Source: Myxococcales bacterium (GTDB taxonomy: Bacteria > Myxococcota_A > SURF-8). Taken from it: 64,000 bases of DNA. The notes under the pieces are model-generated. The model did not search any database. It was not told the origin of the DNA and saw only the letters and a list, made by a program, of their open reading frames with translations. Every line of letters starts with the position of its first letter. The stretch's first letter is position 1. Location: NCBI GenBank assembly GCA_003598065.1, contig QZKR01000079.1, forward strand, positions 1 to 64,000, read 5' to 3'. Positions 16,217 to 25,237 of the stretch are shown here, one piece after another. The translations under genes were made by a program, and so were the position numbers.

Positions 16217-17140
16217 TCAGGCGAAGAGATCCCGTACGTCGTCCCAATGGGTGCAGGCGGCGAATCGTCCGGCGCGCTCCCGCAAGTCGGCGTCGCCGAT
16301 AGCGCACAATCGCGCCACGGAAAAATCCTCGACCGTGAAGCTCGCCACCAGCGTGCCGGCCACCACCCCCGCCTTGAGGCCGTCGAAGTCGGTGCGATTC
16401 GTTTTGGCCAGCGCGCCCAATAATCCGCCGGCGAAGCTGTCGCCCGCGCCCGTCGGATCGACCACCCGCTCCACCGGATAAGCCGGGAGCGCGAACATCC
16501 GCCCTTCGCCATAGAGTGCGCTGCCGTGCTCGCCGCGTTTGATGATGAGGTATTTCGGCCCCATCGCCAAAATCGCCTCCGCCGCGCGATGGATGTTGCG
16601 CAAGCCGGTCAAGAGGCGCGCTTCCTCGTCGTTGACCGTCGCCAGATCGACGCGCCGGAAAACTTCCTTGAGCGCGTCGAGCCGCGTGTCGATCCAGAGG
16701 TTCATCGTGTCGCAGGCCACGAAGCGGGGGCGCGCGACCTGGTCGAGCACCTGGAGTTGAAGCTCCGGCTGGATGTTGGCGAGGAAGAGATACTCCGTCT
16801 CCTTGAAGTGGCACGACAGCTTCGGGGCGAAATTCCGAAACACGTTGAGCTGCGTTTCGATGGTCTTGCGTTCGCAGAAATCCTCGGAGTAGACGCCCGA
16901 CCAGAAGAAGGTCTTGCCGGCCAGCCGCTCGACGCCCGAGACGTCCACGCCGTGGGCGCGAAGGAGTTCCAGGTGTTCGCGGGCGAAATCGTCGCCGACC
17001 ACGGCCACGATCCCCGCCGGCGCGAAGCGCGAAGCGGCGAGGCCGGCGTATGACGCCGAGCCGCCCAAGATCCGCTCGCGCGTCGCCTGCGCCGTGGCGA
17101 TCGTGTCGTAGGCCACCGAACCGACGATGACGAGCCGCAT
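16217..17140 (-). CDS. PfkB-family (ribokinase-like) sugar or nucleoside kinase
   Basis: 307 residues. The two PfkB signatures are visible: the N-terminal GGSASYAGLAASRFA and the C-terminal DPTGAGDSFAGGLLGAL with the catalytic Asp and anion hole. The first residues (MRLVIVGSVAYDTI) fit the family. Its start lies five bases after the mtnP stop, so the two are an operon. That context makes a nucleoside or ribose-type substrate attractive, for example adenosine, and family members annotated as adenosine or sugar kinases are similar in layout. Substrate is inferred; the kinase fold is secure. Confidence 0.85.
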   Translation of the reverse strand: MRLVIVGSVAYDTIATAQATRERILGGSASYAGLAASRFAPAGIVAVVGDDFAREHLELLRAHGVDVSGVERLAGKTFFWSGVYSEDFCERKTIETQLNVFRNFAPKLSCHFKETEYLFLANIQPELQLQVLDQVARPRFVACDTMNLWIDTRLDALKEVFRRVDLATVNDEEARLLTGLRNIHRAAEAILAMGPKYLIIKRGEHGSALYGEGRMFALPAYPVERVVDPTGAGDSFAGGLLGALAKTNRTDFDGLKAGVVAGTLVASFTVEDFSVARLCAIGDADLRERAGRFAACTHWDDVRDLFA

Positions 17141-17145
17141 CGGCT

Positions 17146-18018
17146 TTACTCCTTGAAGAACCGGCCGACCAGCGGCTCCAGCTTGCGCCGGACCGCTTCG
17201 TCGATAGCCTCGCCGCGGGTGATGATCGCTCCCTCCAGGGCATGACGGCAGGAGCAGTCGTCGGGTTGTTTGTCGAGTCCGGCCACGGCCAGCTTGAGGA
17301 TTTTCTGGGCCGCCTCCACGTTCTGCTTGAAAGTGGCGACGATCTTCTCGGCCGAAAACGCTTCCTCGGATTCGCGCCAGCAGTCGTAATCGGTGACCAG
17401 GGCGATCGTCGCGTAGCAGATCTCCGCCTCGCGCGCCAGCCTGGCTTCCGTGGCGTTGGTCATGCCGATCACGTCCGCTCCCCAGGAGCGATAAAGGAAG
17501 CTTTCGGCCTTCGTGGAAAGCTGCGGCCCTTCGATGCACAAATACGTTCCGCCTTCATGGGCCTGCGCGCCGGCTTCTTTCGCCGCCTGGAAGAGAGTCT
17601 TCGCCAGGCCGGAGCAAACCGGCTCGGCCAGCAGGATGTGGGCCGTCAATCCCGCCTCGTCGAAGAAGGTCGATTTTCGCTGTTTGGTGCGGTCGATGAA
17701 CTGATCGACCGCCACGACGTGGCCGGGATGATACTGCTCCTTCAAGCTGCCCACCGCCGAGACGGAGAGAATTTTCTCCACGCCCAGCAGTTTCATGCCG
17801 AAGACGTTGGCGCGGTAATTGACGAACGGCGCGCTGATGCGGTGCCCCTGGCCGTGCCGCGGCAGAAAGACCACCGGCCGGCCGGACAATTCGCCGATCA
17901 CGTAAGCATCCGACGGTTCGCCGAAGGGCGTGTCGAGTCGTTTCGTTTCGCGCACGACGAAACCGGCCATCTGATACAGGCCGCTTCCGCCGATGATGCC
18001 GATCCGGGGTTGGGTCAT
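17146..18018 (-). CDS. mtnP: S-methyl-5'-thioadenosine phosphorylase
   Basis: 290 residues, normal for the family. It cleaves 5'-methylthioadenosine with phosphate to adenine and methylthioribose-1-phosphate, the first step of methionine salvage. Diagnostic stretches are IGIIGGSGLYQ, FLPRHGQGH, PFVNYRANVF, GTYLCIEGPQLSTKAES and VIGMTNATEARLAREAEICY. AGGAGGAG lies upstream of ATG 18018. It is followed after five bases by the PfkB kinase gene. None of the mtnA, mtnB, mtnC or mtnD genes is in the window, so the fate of the sugar phosphate here is unknown. Some family members prefer inosine or adenosine. Confidence 0.92.
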   Translation of the reverse strand: MTQPRIGIIGGSGLYQMAGFVVRETKRLDTPFGEPSDAYVIGELSGRPVVFLPRHGQGHRISAPFVNYRANVFGMKLLGVEKILSVSAVGSLKEQYHPGHVVAVDQFIDRTKQRKSTFFDEAGLTAHILLAEPVCSGLAKTLFQAAKEAGAQAHEGGTYLCIEGPQLSTKAESFLYRSWGADVIGMTNATEARLAREAEICYATIALVTDYDCWRESEEAFSAEKIVATFKQNVEAAQKILKLAVAGLDKQPDDCSCRHALEGAIITRGEAIDEAVRRKLEPLVGRFFKE

Positions 18019-18126
18019 GCGCCTCCTCCTGCCGCTGAAATTCCCGCCCGCCTTTCATCCGGAGTCCGCGAGGAATCTCGCGCCGTGTTTCAGGATGCCT
18101 AACCCTACTCGAAAGAGGGGAGCCGT

Positions 18127-21100
18127 TCAAGAGGTTTTCGTTTCCTCGCGCCCGCACAGAGAGAGGTAAGGGCAGCCGAGCCGGCGGCAGATGTCCGGCG
18201 GCGCATCGGACCACTCGACGAACGCCTTCGCCTCGTTTTCCCCTGCGGTCGAAAGGCGCTGTTCCAGGTCGGTCAAGAAGGCGTCGAGAGCCGAGTCGTT
18301 CACGTCCACCGGCCGCCAGGGCGCCCGATCCTGAAGATAGGCCACGGCGGCCTGTCGCGCGGCGGCTGCGCCGCCCGAAGCGGCGCGCAGCACGGCGGCG
18401 TAAGTCAAGAGCTGGAATCGATACGATTCGGCGCGCTCGGGATTGCGGGCGGCGTATTTGTAGTCCACCAGGTCGAAGCCGCCGTCGGGATAGGTGCGCG
18501 CCGCGTCGATCCGGCCTTTCAGCCGTATGGAGCGGCCCGAGGGAAGCGTCAGCGCGGCGAGGAAGGGCAATTCGCGGTGCAGCGCCGCATCGGGAGAGCG
18601 TGGCGGCGCGGGAAAATCGCCGGCGGCGGCGATGGCCCGTCCCATGGAATCAAATTCAGGTTTTTCAGAGGAGAGACCTTTGCGAGCGAGAAACGCCTTC
18701 CAGGCCGCGACATCGATCGGCGCAGCCGGGTCGCGCGTTTCGTAGAACTCGTGGACGAGCTTCCCCGCATCGGCCGCCGTCGAAATAGCGGTCGGGGATT
18801 CGTCGGGGGACGGCTCCACCCACAACAGCGTCGTGCGGTCGAGCAGCCGGCGAAGCTGGAAGCGCCGTTCGCAGACGGTCAGGTCCTGCAGCAGCGACAC
18901 GCTGAACGTCCCGCCCGGTCCCGCTTCGACGGGAGGCGGCGTGGCGTCGGCGAGCGCGGCGAGCGCTTCGGCGGCGTTGCGGAAGGCCGGCGCGGCGGCA
19001 TGAAGTTCGTTCTCCCGCGTCGTCGCCGTCTCGGCGGTCGGCGGCGGATGGTCGTCGTCGGGCGCGGCGGTCCCGGCGGCCATGGCCTCGGCGATCCAGT
19101 CGTACCAGCTTCGCCTTTTCTCGTCGCCGCCGTCGTCGCGGCCGTCGCGGTCGTCGCGCCGCGTTACATCGCCCGAAAGGATCAGATAGTCGCGGGCGCG
19201 CGTGAGGCCGACGTAAAGCAGCCGCTTGTACTCCGCCTCCTCCTCGGCGCGGTCGCGATCCTTGGCTTCGAGATAGTCCCAGGTCGGGTAGTCGTCCTCT
19301 TCGCCCGCCACGGCGAGCTTGAGGCCGTAGCGCGCCCGGCCGGCGATGACCAGCCGATCGCGGTTCGACATCGGCCGGTGCGAAAGATCGGGGAAGACGA
19401 CGATCGGAAATTCGAGCCCTTTGGCCTGGTGCAAGGTCATCACGCGCAGGGCCTCGCCGCCGCGGGCGACGGGACTTTCGCCTTCCTCGGCCTCGATCCG
19501 CCGCAAGGTTTCGATTCGCTCGCAGAAGGCGGACGGGCCGAAGCCCGGCCGTTCCCGTTCCCAGAGGCGCGCGAGATCGACCAGCTTTTCCTGGTTGGCC
19601 GCGAGCCGCGCCCCTTCCGGATCGAGCGCCGCCACGGCGGCGAGATCGAAGCGGAGCCGCGATTCCTCCAGCAGCTCCGAGACCGGCAGCAGCGGCAGCC
19701 GCGCGCGAAGCGCATGAATTTCGGCGACGAAGCGCGCCAGTCTCGTTTTTTCCGGTTCGTCGGCGGGAAGCGAGGCGACGATCGGAGCCCAGTTTTCCGG
19801 CGCAAACGCCGCGTCGCTCCAGATCGTCTCGGGTTGCGCGAAGAGTCCGAGCAGCGCGAGATCGGAGAGCAGCACGGCGGGCGAGCGCAGCACGGCGGCG
19901 CGGACGAAGGCGTCGTGCGGCTGGACGAGAAAGCGCACGAGGTGGATCAGGTCGCGCACTTCCGGACGCGCATAAAAGCCCGTGCTCTGGGCGATCGCAT
20001 ACGGCAGGCCGGTTTCGCGCAGCGCCTGCTCGTAGACGGCGGCATGGGTCATGCGGCGCAGGAGAATCGCCGCGTCCCCCGGCGTCGGCGGGCGCGGCGC
20101 GCCGTCTTCGCCGCGCACGCGCACGCCCGTTTCGCCGGCGAAGATCGCCTTCAGGCGAACGGCGATGCGGCGGGCTTCGGCCAGTCGTCGCGCGGGCATG
20201 TCGCCCTCCGCATCGTTGGCCAGCAGTTCCACCGGCCGCGCGTTGAGCGTCGTCGCTTCGTTCAAACCGGAACTCAGATCGTCGCTTGCGCCGTAGGCCA
20301 CTTCGAAATCCGCTTCGCCATCGGCCGCCATCACGCGGGGGAAAAGGCCGTTGTAGAAATCGAGCAGCGTGGAGACGGAGCGGAAGTTTTCGGCGAAGCT
20401 GAGGCGGCGGCCGCCTTCGGCGAGGACCCGCCGTTCGAGCTCGGCGAACACCGACACGTCCGCGCCGCGGAAACGGTAGATCGACTGCTTGCGGTCGCCG
20501 ACGACGAGAAAGCGCGTCGGCGGCAGGTTGAGCGCCCCTGCGGCCTCGGCGTCGCGGCGCACGAGGCCGCGCAAAAGCTCCATCTGGGTGCGGTTGGTGT
20601 CCTGCGCCTCGTCCACGAGGATCGCGTGAAACTGGCGCTGCACGCGCCGGCGGATCTCCGGCCTCCGCCGCAAGAGTCGAATGGCGAGGACCTGCAGATC
20701 GTCGAAGTCCAGCACGCCGGCCTGCCGCTTCCTTTCCCGATACGTGCGGCGCGCGCGTTGGGCAAGTTCGGCGAGAGCCGCCCGTTCCGGCAAGGCATGG
20801 ATCTGGCAGAACAGCGCCTGGGCTCGCTCGCGGATCGCATCGAGCCGGACGCGCCAGGGCTGGATCGGTTTGGAGAGCCTGGAGAACCGCGAAAGCGCTT
20901 CGCGCCAGGCTTTGAAAAACGCCAGACCGGCGGCCAGCGCGGCGTCGGCGTCGGGAAGAGACCCGGCGCCGGCGACCCCGCGCCAGTGGGCGGCGAGATC
21001 GTCCGCCTTTTGTTTCGTCAGCGGCGTCGTCTTGTTCGATGCGACGACGTCGGCCAGCGTCGTCAGCTCGTCGCCATAGAGGCGGTAGGCGGTTTTCAGG

Positions 21101-21678
21101 TCTTCCCCCAGCCGCCTCCGTTCGCGCGGGATGGACGGACGCCGCACCGGCCAGCCCTGATGCGCGAGAATCAGCCGGATCAGCATCGCCGCCAGGCCGC
21201 TTGCCGAGAAGCGGCCGGCGAGGCGCACGGCGTCCGCGTCGCCTCGCTCAAGCCGCTCGGCGAGCGTATCGGCGGCCGCGCGATCCAGAAGCGAGCGCGC
21301 ATCCGCTTCCTCGGCCGTTTTGAAATCCGGCGAGAGCCCGGCCTCGAAGGCGTGCTCGCGCAAAAGCCGCGCGCAGAAGGCATGGAACGTGTGGATGTAG
21401 GCGTCGCGGATGGCGTCGCCGCCGCCGAGGCCGCGTTCGCGCAAGGCCGCGGCGAGCTTGTCGCGCATCTGCCGCGCGGCCTTGTTGGTGAAGGTGATGG
21501 CGAGGATGTTGTCCACGCCGATGCCGCCTTCGACGGCGAGCGCCGTCTCGCCGGCCGCCAGCCGCGCCATCAGCTCCACCAAAGCCGTCGTTTTTCCCGT
21601 GCCGGCCGAAGCGGAGACGACGATGTCGGTCTCGAAGCGGAACAGCGCTTCTTTTTCCGGGGACCAGGAAAACGTCAT
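18127..21678 (-). CDS. AddA-like UvrD-family helicase-nuclease with Fe-S-type cysteines
   Basis: 1183 residues. A superfamily 1 helicase for double-strand-break processing. Motifs in order: SASAGTGKTTA (22-32, Walker A), AILVDEAQDTNRTQME, FLVVGDRKQSIYRFRGADVS, VMTLHQAKGLEFPIVVFPDL and LLYVGLTRARDYLIL. The C-terminal ~250 residues form a PD-(D/E)xK nuclease (IRLKGRIDAART, FDLVDYKYA, RFQLLTYAAVL). A Cys near 940 (LTVCERRFQ) and three at 1164, 1169 and 1175 (C-x4-C-x5-C) resemble the iron-sulfur staple of AddB/Cas4-type nucleases. No addB-like gene is adjacent, so it may act alone or with a distant partner. The upstream neighbour is an unrelated sensor gene. Confidence 0.85.
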   Translation of the reverse strand: MTFSWSPEKEALFRFETDIVVSASAGTGKTTALVELMARLAAGETALAVEGGIGVDNILAITFTNKAARQMRDKLAAALRERGLGGGDAIRDAYIHTFHAFCARLLREHAFEAGLSPDFKTAEEADARSLLDRAAADTLAERLERGDADAVRLAGRFSASGLAAMLIRLILAHQGWPVRRPSIPRERRRLGEDLKTAYRLYGDELTTLADVVASNKTTPLTKQKADDLAAHWRGVAGAGSLPDADAALAAGLAFFKAWREALSRFSRLSKPIQPWRVRLDAIRERAQALFCQIHALPERAALAELAQRARRTYRERKRQAGVLDFDDLQVLAIRLLRRRPEIRRRVQRQFHAILVDEAQDTNRTQMELLRGLVRRDAEAAGALNLPPTRFLVVGDRKQSIYRFRGADVSVFAELERRVLAEGGRRLSFAENFRSVSTLLDFYNGLFPRVMAADGEADFEVAYGASDDLSSGLNEATTLNARPVELLANDAEGDMPARRLAEARRIAVRLKAIFAGETGVRVRGEDGAPRPPTPGDAAILLRRMTHAAVYEQALRETGLPYAIAQSTGFYARPEVRDLIHLVRFLVQPHDAFVRAAVLRSPAVLLSDLALLGLFAQPETIWSDAAFAPENWAPIVASLPADEPEKTRLARFVAEIHALRARLPLLPVSELLEESRLRFDLAAVAALDPEGARLAANQEKLVDLARLWERERPGFGPSAFCERIETLRRIEAEEGESPVARGGEALRVMTLHQAKGLEFPIVVFPDLSHRPMSNRDRLVIAGRARYGLKLAVAGEEDDYPTWDYLEAKDRDRAEEEAEYKRLLYVGLTRARDYLILSGDVTRRDDRDGRDDGGDEKRRSWYDWIAEAMAAGTAAPDDDHPPPTAETATTRENELHAAAPAFRNAAEALAALADATPPPVEAGPGGTFSVSLLQDLTVCERRFQLRRLLDRTTLLWVEPSPDESPTAISTAADAGKLVHEFYETRDPAAPIDVAAWKAFLARKGLSSEKPEFDSMGRAIAAAGDFPAPPRSPDAALHRELPFLAALTLPSGRSIRLKGRIDAARTYPDGGFDLVDYKYAARNPERAESYRFQLLTYAAVLRAASGGAAAARQAAVAYLQDRAPWRPVDVNDSALDAFLTDLEQRLSTAGENEAKAFVEWSDAPPDICRRLGCPYLSLCGREETKTS

Positions 21679-21789
21679 CGTCGGCGTCCGGGGCGGGAGT
21701 GGGGCGCGGCGAAAATCGATTCTTCGCCGCGCTCTCGGCTGTCGGCGGCGCGGAGCAGGACCGGCATCGGCGCGAGCAGCGCGCGGCCG

Positions 21790-23241
21790 CTATTTTTTCC
21801 AGATCGGCGTCGGCTTCAGCGTCACCTTGCCGTTCTCTTCCTTTACGCTGAAGCGCACGGAGGCGCAGCCGTGCTTGGCTTTGAGCGTCTCCTCGGCTCG
21901 CTTGAGTTTGACGATCATCCGCGCCTTGGTGATCTGGGAGATGTCTTCGCCGGCTTTGCGTTTCTCGCGGATGAATTCCTCGTAAATCCGGTCGTAGTAA
22001 CCATCCAGGTCCTCGGTTTCGTCGCCGGGAGCCCGTTCGCCTTCCGGCGTGGACGCCTCGCCGAGGTTCTGGATGAGCATTTTATCCTGAAGCCCTTTGG
22101 CCCTGCCGCTGTCCAGCGAGCCGCGCATGGCGGCGAGGGTGTTTTCATCATCCTCCTCGGGGATGTATTTGCCGAGCAGGATGGCGATCATCAGGTTCAT
22201 CGTCTGGCCGAGTTGGTTCAGGTACGGATCTTCGGAAGAGAACTGATACTCCTTGTTGCCGACGATGATCTGGTGGGCGCCTTCGAGAATGAAGTCGATG
22301 GCGTTGTAGGCTTTCTGGATGATGTAGAACGCCGACGAGACGCCGAGCAGCACGAGCAGGAGCGACACCAGAAACAGGAAATTGCGGCTGCCGACGTATT
22401 CGCTGAGCCAGTCGTCCTGCGACGTGAGCAGCATGAAGCCGGCCAGTTCGTTATTGAAGCCGGTGTCGATCGGCGAGAGGATGACGATGTAACGCTCTTC
22501 TCCCAAGACGAGGCGTTCCTCGAAATAGTCGTTTTTCGAGAGCAGGACCCGGGCGATTTTCGGCGCATTCTGTCGCACGTAGGAGTCGAGCGCCATCTGC
22601 TTGGCCGAAGACATGGTCGAGGCCAGCACGCGATCGCGGGAGAAAAAGGCGAACTCGCCGAACGCCAGTTCGTTTTCCTGGCGGGCCAGAGCCTCGTCGA
22701 TCACGTTCGCCATCAGCACCGCGCCGATCACGGCGTTGTTGAAAACGATCGGAGCGGCGGAGACGACCGCGATTTTGTCGTCCAGCAGCAGAATGTCTTC
22801 GGCCGTTTCGCCGGAAAGCGCCGCCTTCACCGCCGGCCGGTCGCTGAAGCGGTTTTTCCGCCATGTCGCGACGAGTGTTCGCGCCAGTTCCTGGCCGTCG
22901 GCATCGACGACGATGAACGTGTCGGCGAAATACTTCACCCGGGAAAGCACTTCCATCTGTTCGAAAAGTTTGAAGTGCCGTTCTTCCTGCTCTTTGTCGG
23001 TCGTGGCTGGCAGCTGCATGGCCGCCAGGAAATCTTGTTCTTTTGCAAACTTGCGAACGAGGTCGAGGCGTTTTTCCTGGGTGGCGCGGCGGGCGGTGGC
23101 GTAAACCTGGTAACTCTTCACCAGATTCTGCTCCAATTTGCTGACGGAGTCGGATTCAAGCGTGCCGATGATGTAGAAATTCGTCAGCAGGCTGAAAATC
23201 AGAATCACGCCGAAAACGACCAGACCCAGTTTCAGGCGCAT
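21790..23241 (-). CDS. Membrane sensor with extracytoplasmic domain and MXAN_5187-type C-terminal domain
   Basis: 483 residues. Membrane segment 1 is at about 5-27, a periplasmic Cache-like sensory region at about 28-290 (ADTFIVVDADGQELARTLV, VVSAAPIVFNNAVIGAVLM), and membrane segment 2 at about 298-320. A HAMP-like helical stretch follows, then an acidic linker. The last ~75 residues (YDRIYEEFIREKRKAGED, KHGCASVRFSVKEENGKVTL) match my recollection of the MXAN_5187 C-terminal domain described in myxobacteria. There is no kinase, cyclase or methyl-accepting output domain, so the signal route is unknown. A TTG-rich upstream region gives no clear promoter. Confidence 0.7.
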   Translation of the reverse strand: MRLKLGLVVFGVILIFSLLTNFYIIGTLESDSVSKLEQNLVKSYQVYATARRATQEKRLDLVRKFAKEQDFLAAMQLPATTDKEQEERHFKLFEQMEVLSRVKYFADTFIVVDADGQELARTLVATWRKNRFSDRPAVKAALSGETAEDILLLDDKIAVVSAAPIVFNNAVIGAVLMANVIDEALARQENELAFGEFAFFSRDRVLASTMSSAKQMALDSYVRQNAPKIARVLLSKNDYFEERLVLGEERYIVILSPIDTGFNNELAGFMLLTSQDDWLSEYVGSRNFLFLVSLLLVLLGVSSAFYIIQKAYNAIDFILEGAHQIIVGNKEYQFSSEDPYLNQLGQTMNLMIAILLGKYIPEEDDENTLAAMRGSLDSGRAKGLQDKMLIQNLGEASTPEGERAPGDETEDLDGYYDRIYEEFIREKRKAGEDISQITKARMIVKLKRAEETLKAKHGCASVRFSVKEENGKVTLKPTPIWKK

Positions 23242-23416
23242 GGCGATCCCCGTCGCGTTGGCAATTGTCGGGACAGACGAACCCCTACCGCAGAGATTAC
23301 ATCACTATATGCAACTGGCCGAATTGCGTCAACTATTTTCGTCGGGACAATCCGTTCGCCGGTTTACGGCGGGGCGGCGGTCGGCCGGGGAAACCGCCGG
23401 GAAAGATTCGGGCCGT

Positions 23417-24142
23417 TTATTCGGTTTCGACGTCGTAGCCTTCGCCCTTGAGGCGTTCGTAAACCGTTTGCCGGGCGGCCGGAGAGATAAAGGGGCCGAT
23501 ATACACTTTCCAATCCCCCTGGCGGCCTTCGATGCGGGTGGTGGAAAAACGGCCGCGCAGATAGTAATAGAGCCGCTCGGCATCGACGCGGCTGGCGTAG
23601 GCGCCGATGCGCAGGCGGTTGGTGGCCACGGCTCGGCCGCCGAGCAGAGGCGCGCCGGCTTTGAGCACGATCTGGGCGCGCACGTTCGTCGTGCCGGACC
23701 CCACATATCCCAGTTCCTTGGCGGCGCCATAGGAGAGGTCGAGCACGCGATCGCCGACGAACGGCCCCCGGTCGTTCACGGTCACATCCAGCGACCGGCC
23801 GTTGGCGAGATTGGTCACGCGCAGGACGGTGCCGAAAGGAAGGGTGCGATGGGCGGCGGTGTAGGCGTTCATATTGTAGATCTTGCCGCTCGCCGTCGGT
23901 CGGCCGTGAAAATCGCGGCCATACCACGACGCCACGCCCTCGAAGCTTTCGCCGAAAGCCGGTCCCATGCCGTCCGGCTTCTGCACCATCGCCGTCGGTT
24001 CGGCCGGGTCCGGCGACGGCGTCGGCTGGTCGGGGATGGTCTGGCGCGTCGTCCCCATGCATCCCACCGCCCAAAGGGCCAGCCACAAGGCGGCCCAGAT
24101 GGCCGAAGTGCGCAGGACGGCCAGCGTCTCCCGCAATTTCAT
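23417..24142 (-). CDS. rlpA: RlpA-like lipoprotein: septal lytic transglycosylase with SPOR domain
   Basis: 241 residues. The signal ends in a lipobox (WAVGC) followed by Met. Residues about 65-160 form the double-psi beta-barrel of RlpA with ASWYGRDFHGRPTASG, AAHRTLPFGTVLRVTNL and VTVNDRGPFVGDRVLDLS, including the conserved His and Asp. Residues about 170-240 form a SPOR domain (RLRIGAYASRVDAERLYYYL, GDWKVYIGPF) that binds denuded peptidoglycan at the septum. RlpA cleaves such glycan strands in Pseudomonas, while the E. coli protein is inactive. The start codon overlaps the prfB stop (ATGA), so translation is coupled to prfB. Confidence 0.88.
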   Translation of the reverse strand: MKLRETLAVLRTSAIWAALWLALWAVGCMGTTRQTIPDQPTPSPDPAEPTAMVQKPDGMGPAFGESFEGVASWYGRDFHGRPTASGKIYNMNAYTAAHRTLPFGTVLRVTNLANGRSLDVTVNDRGPFVGDRVLDLSYGAAKELGYVGSGTTNVRAQIVLKAGAPLLGGRAVATNRLRIGAYASRVDAERLYYYLRGRFSTTRIEGRQGDWKVYIGPFISPAARQTVYERLKGEGYDVETE

Positions 24143-25237
24143 GATCCCACTCGCGACATGAGGTACTCCTTGATAAACGGAACGAGGTCCCCGTCCAGCA
24201 CGGCGTCAACGTTGCTTGTCTCGTGGTCCGTGCGATGGTCTTTCACCAGCCGGTACGGAGCGAGCACATAGGAGCGGATCTGACTGCCGAAGCTGATCTC
24301 CATTTTCGACGCCTGATTCTTTTCCGCCTCCTTGCGCCGTTTCTCCAACTCCATTTCGTACATCTTCGAGCGCAGCAGCTTCATCGCCGTATGGCGGTTT
24401 TTGTGCTGCGAACGCTCGTTTTGGCAGGCCACGACGATGCCCGAGGGCAGGTGAGTGATGCGCACCGCCGAATCGGTGGTGTTGACGTGTTGTCCGCCCG
24501 CGCCGGAGGAGCGGTAGGTGTCGATGCGCAGGTCCGCCTCGTTGATCTCGATGTCGATCGAATCGTCGATCTCCGGCGTTACGGAAACGGAAGAGAACGA
24601 CGTGTGCCTCCGCTTGGCGGCGTCGAAGGGCGAAATGCGCACCAGGCGGTGCACGCCCTGCTCGGCCTTCAGATAGCCGTAGGCGTGAAGCCCGGAGACG
24701 ACGAACGTGACGTTTTTCACGCCGGCCTCTTCGCCGGGGAGGATATCGACGATCTGTGTCTCATAGCCCTGCTTTTCCGCGTAGCGCAGATACATTCGCA
24801 GAAGCATCTCCGACCAGTCCTGGCTTTCCGTCCCGCCCGCGCCGGAATTGATGGAGATGATGGCGTTGAGCGGATCGACGTCGCCGGCGAGCAGCAACCT
24901 GATTTCCAGTTCGCGCAATCCCTCGTCGAGCGCTTCGAGATTGGCGCCCAGCTCGGCGGCCAGTTCCGGGTCGCCCAGCTCGAAGATGGCGTCGATGTCG
25001 CCTTGACGTCTCAAAAGAGCGTCGAATTCGCCGACCAGCTGCTCCAAAGTCTTTTTCTCCCGTTGGACGGGTTTGCTTTTTTCCGGGTCCGACCAGTATT
25101 CCTCGCGCTCCAGAAGCTGGACGCACTCGGCCAGACGCCGGCGTTTGGATTCCAGGTCAAAGATGGTCCCTGAGCGCGAACAGTTTCTGGCGCAATTTTT
25201 CCGCTTCGTATTTCGCTTCGGACCATTCCTTGCTCAT
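24139..25237 (-). CDS. prfB: Peptide chain release factor 2, expressed through a programmed +1 frameshift
   Basis: RF2 recognises UGA and UAA stops and triggers peptide release. The gene is in two frames. Codons 1-26 run from ATG 25237 to CTT at 25162-25160, then an in-frame TGA (25159-25157). After skipping one T, reading resumes at GAC 25158 and continues to the stop at 24139, giving 365 residues, the usual RF2 length. An AGGGA element lies just upstream of the slip site, as in E. coli. The codon-recognition tripeptide SPF (RISPFDAAKR) and the catalytic GGQ (SGAGGQHVNTTDSAVR) are present. AAGGAA precedes the ATG. Gene callers will truncate it to 302 residues starting near 25047. It is followed by rlpA with overlapping stop and start. 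Confidence 0.95.
25156..25171 (-). promoter_or_regulatory. RF2 autoregulatory +1 frameshift site
   Basis: On the minus strand, AGGGACCATCTTTGAC: an internal Shine-Dalgarno-like AGGGA, a spacer equal to that in E. coli, the CTT slip codon, the TGA stop, then C. Low RF2 makes termination at TGA slow and favours the +1 shift, so synthesis is self-limiting. The layout is the textbook one. Confidence 0.93.

Noticed and set aside
18577-23451. 1624-codon plus-strand ORF
   Set aside because: It is antisense to the AddA-like and sensor genes, has Arg/Gly-rich shadow composition and no family motif. The minus strand carries all helicase and nuclease motifs.
25157-25159. In-frame TGA in prfB as pseudogene or selenocysteine codon
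   Set aside because: The CTT-TGA-C slip site with an upstream AGGGA and the exact RF2 length after a +1 shift explain it fully; no SECIS element is needed.
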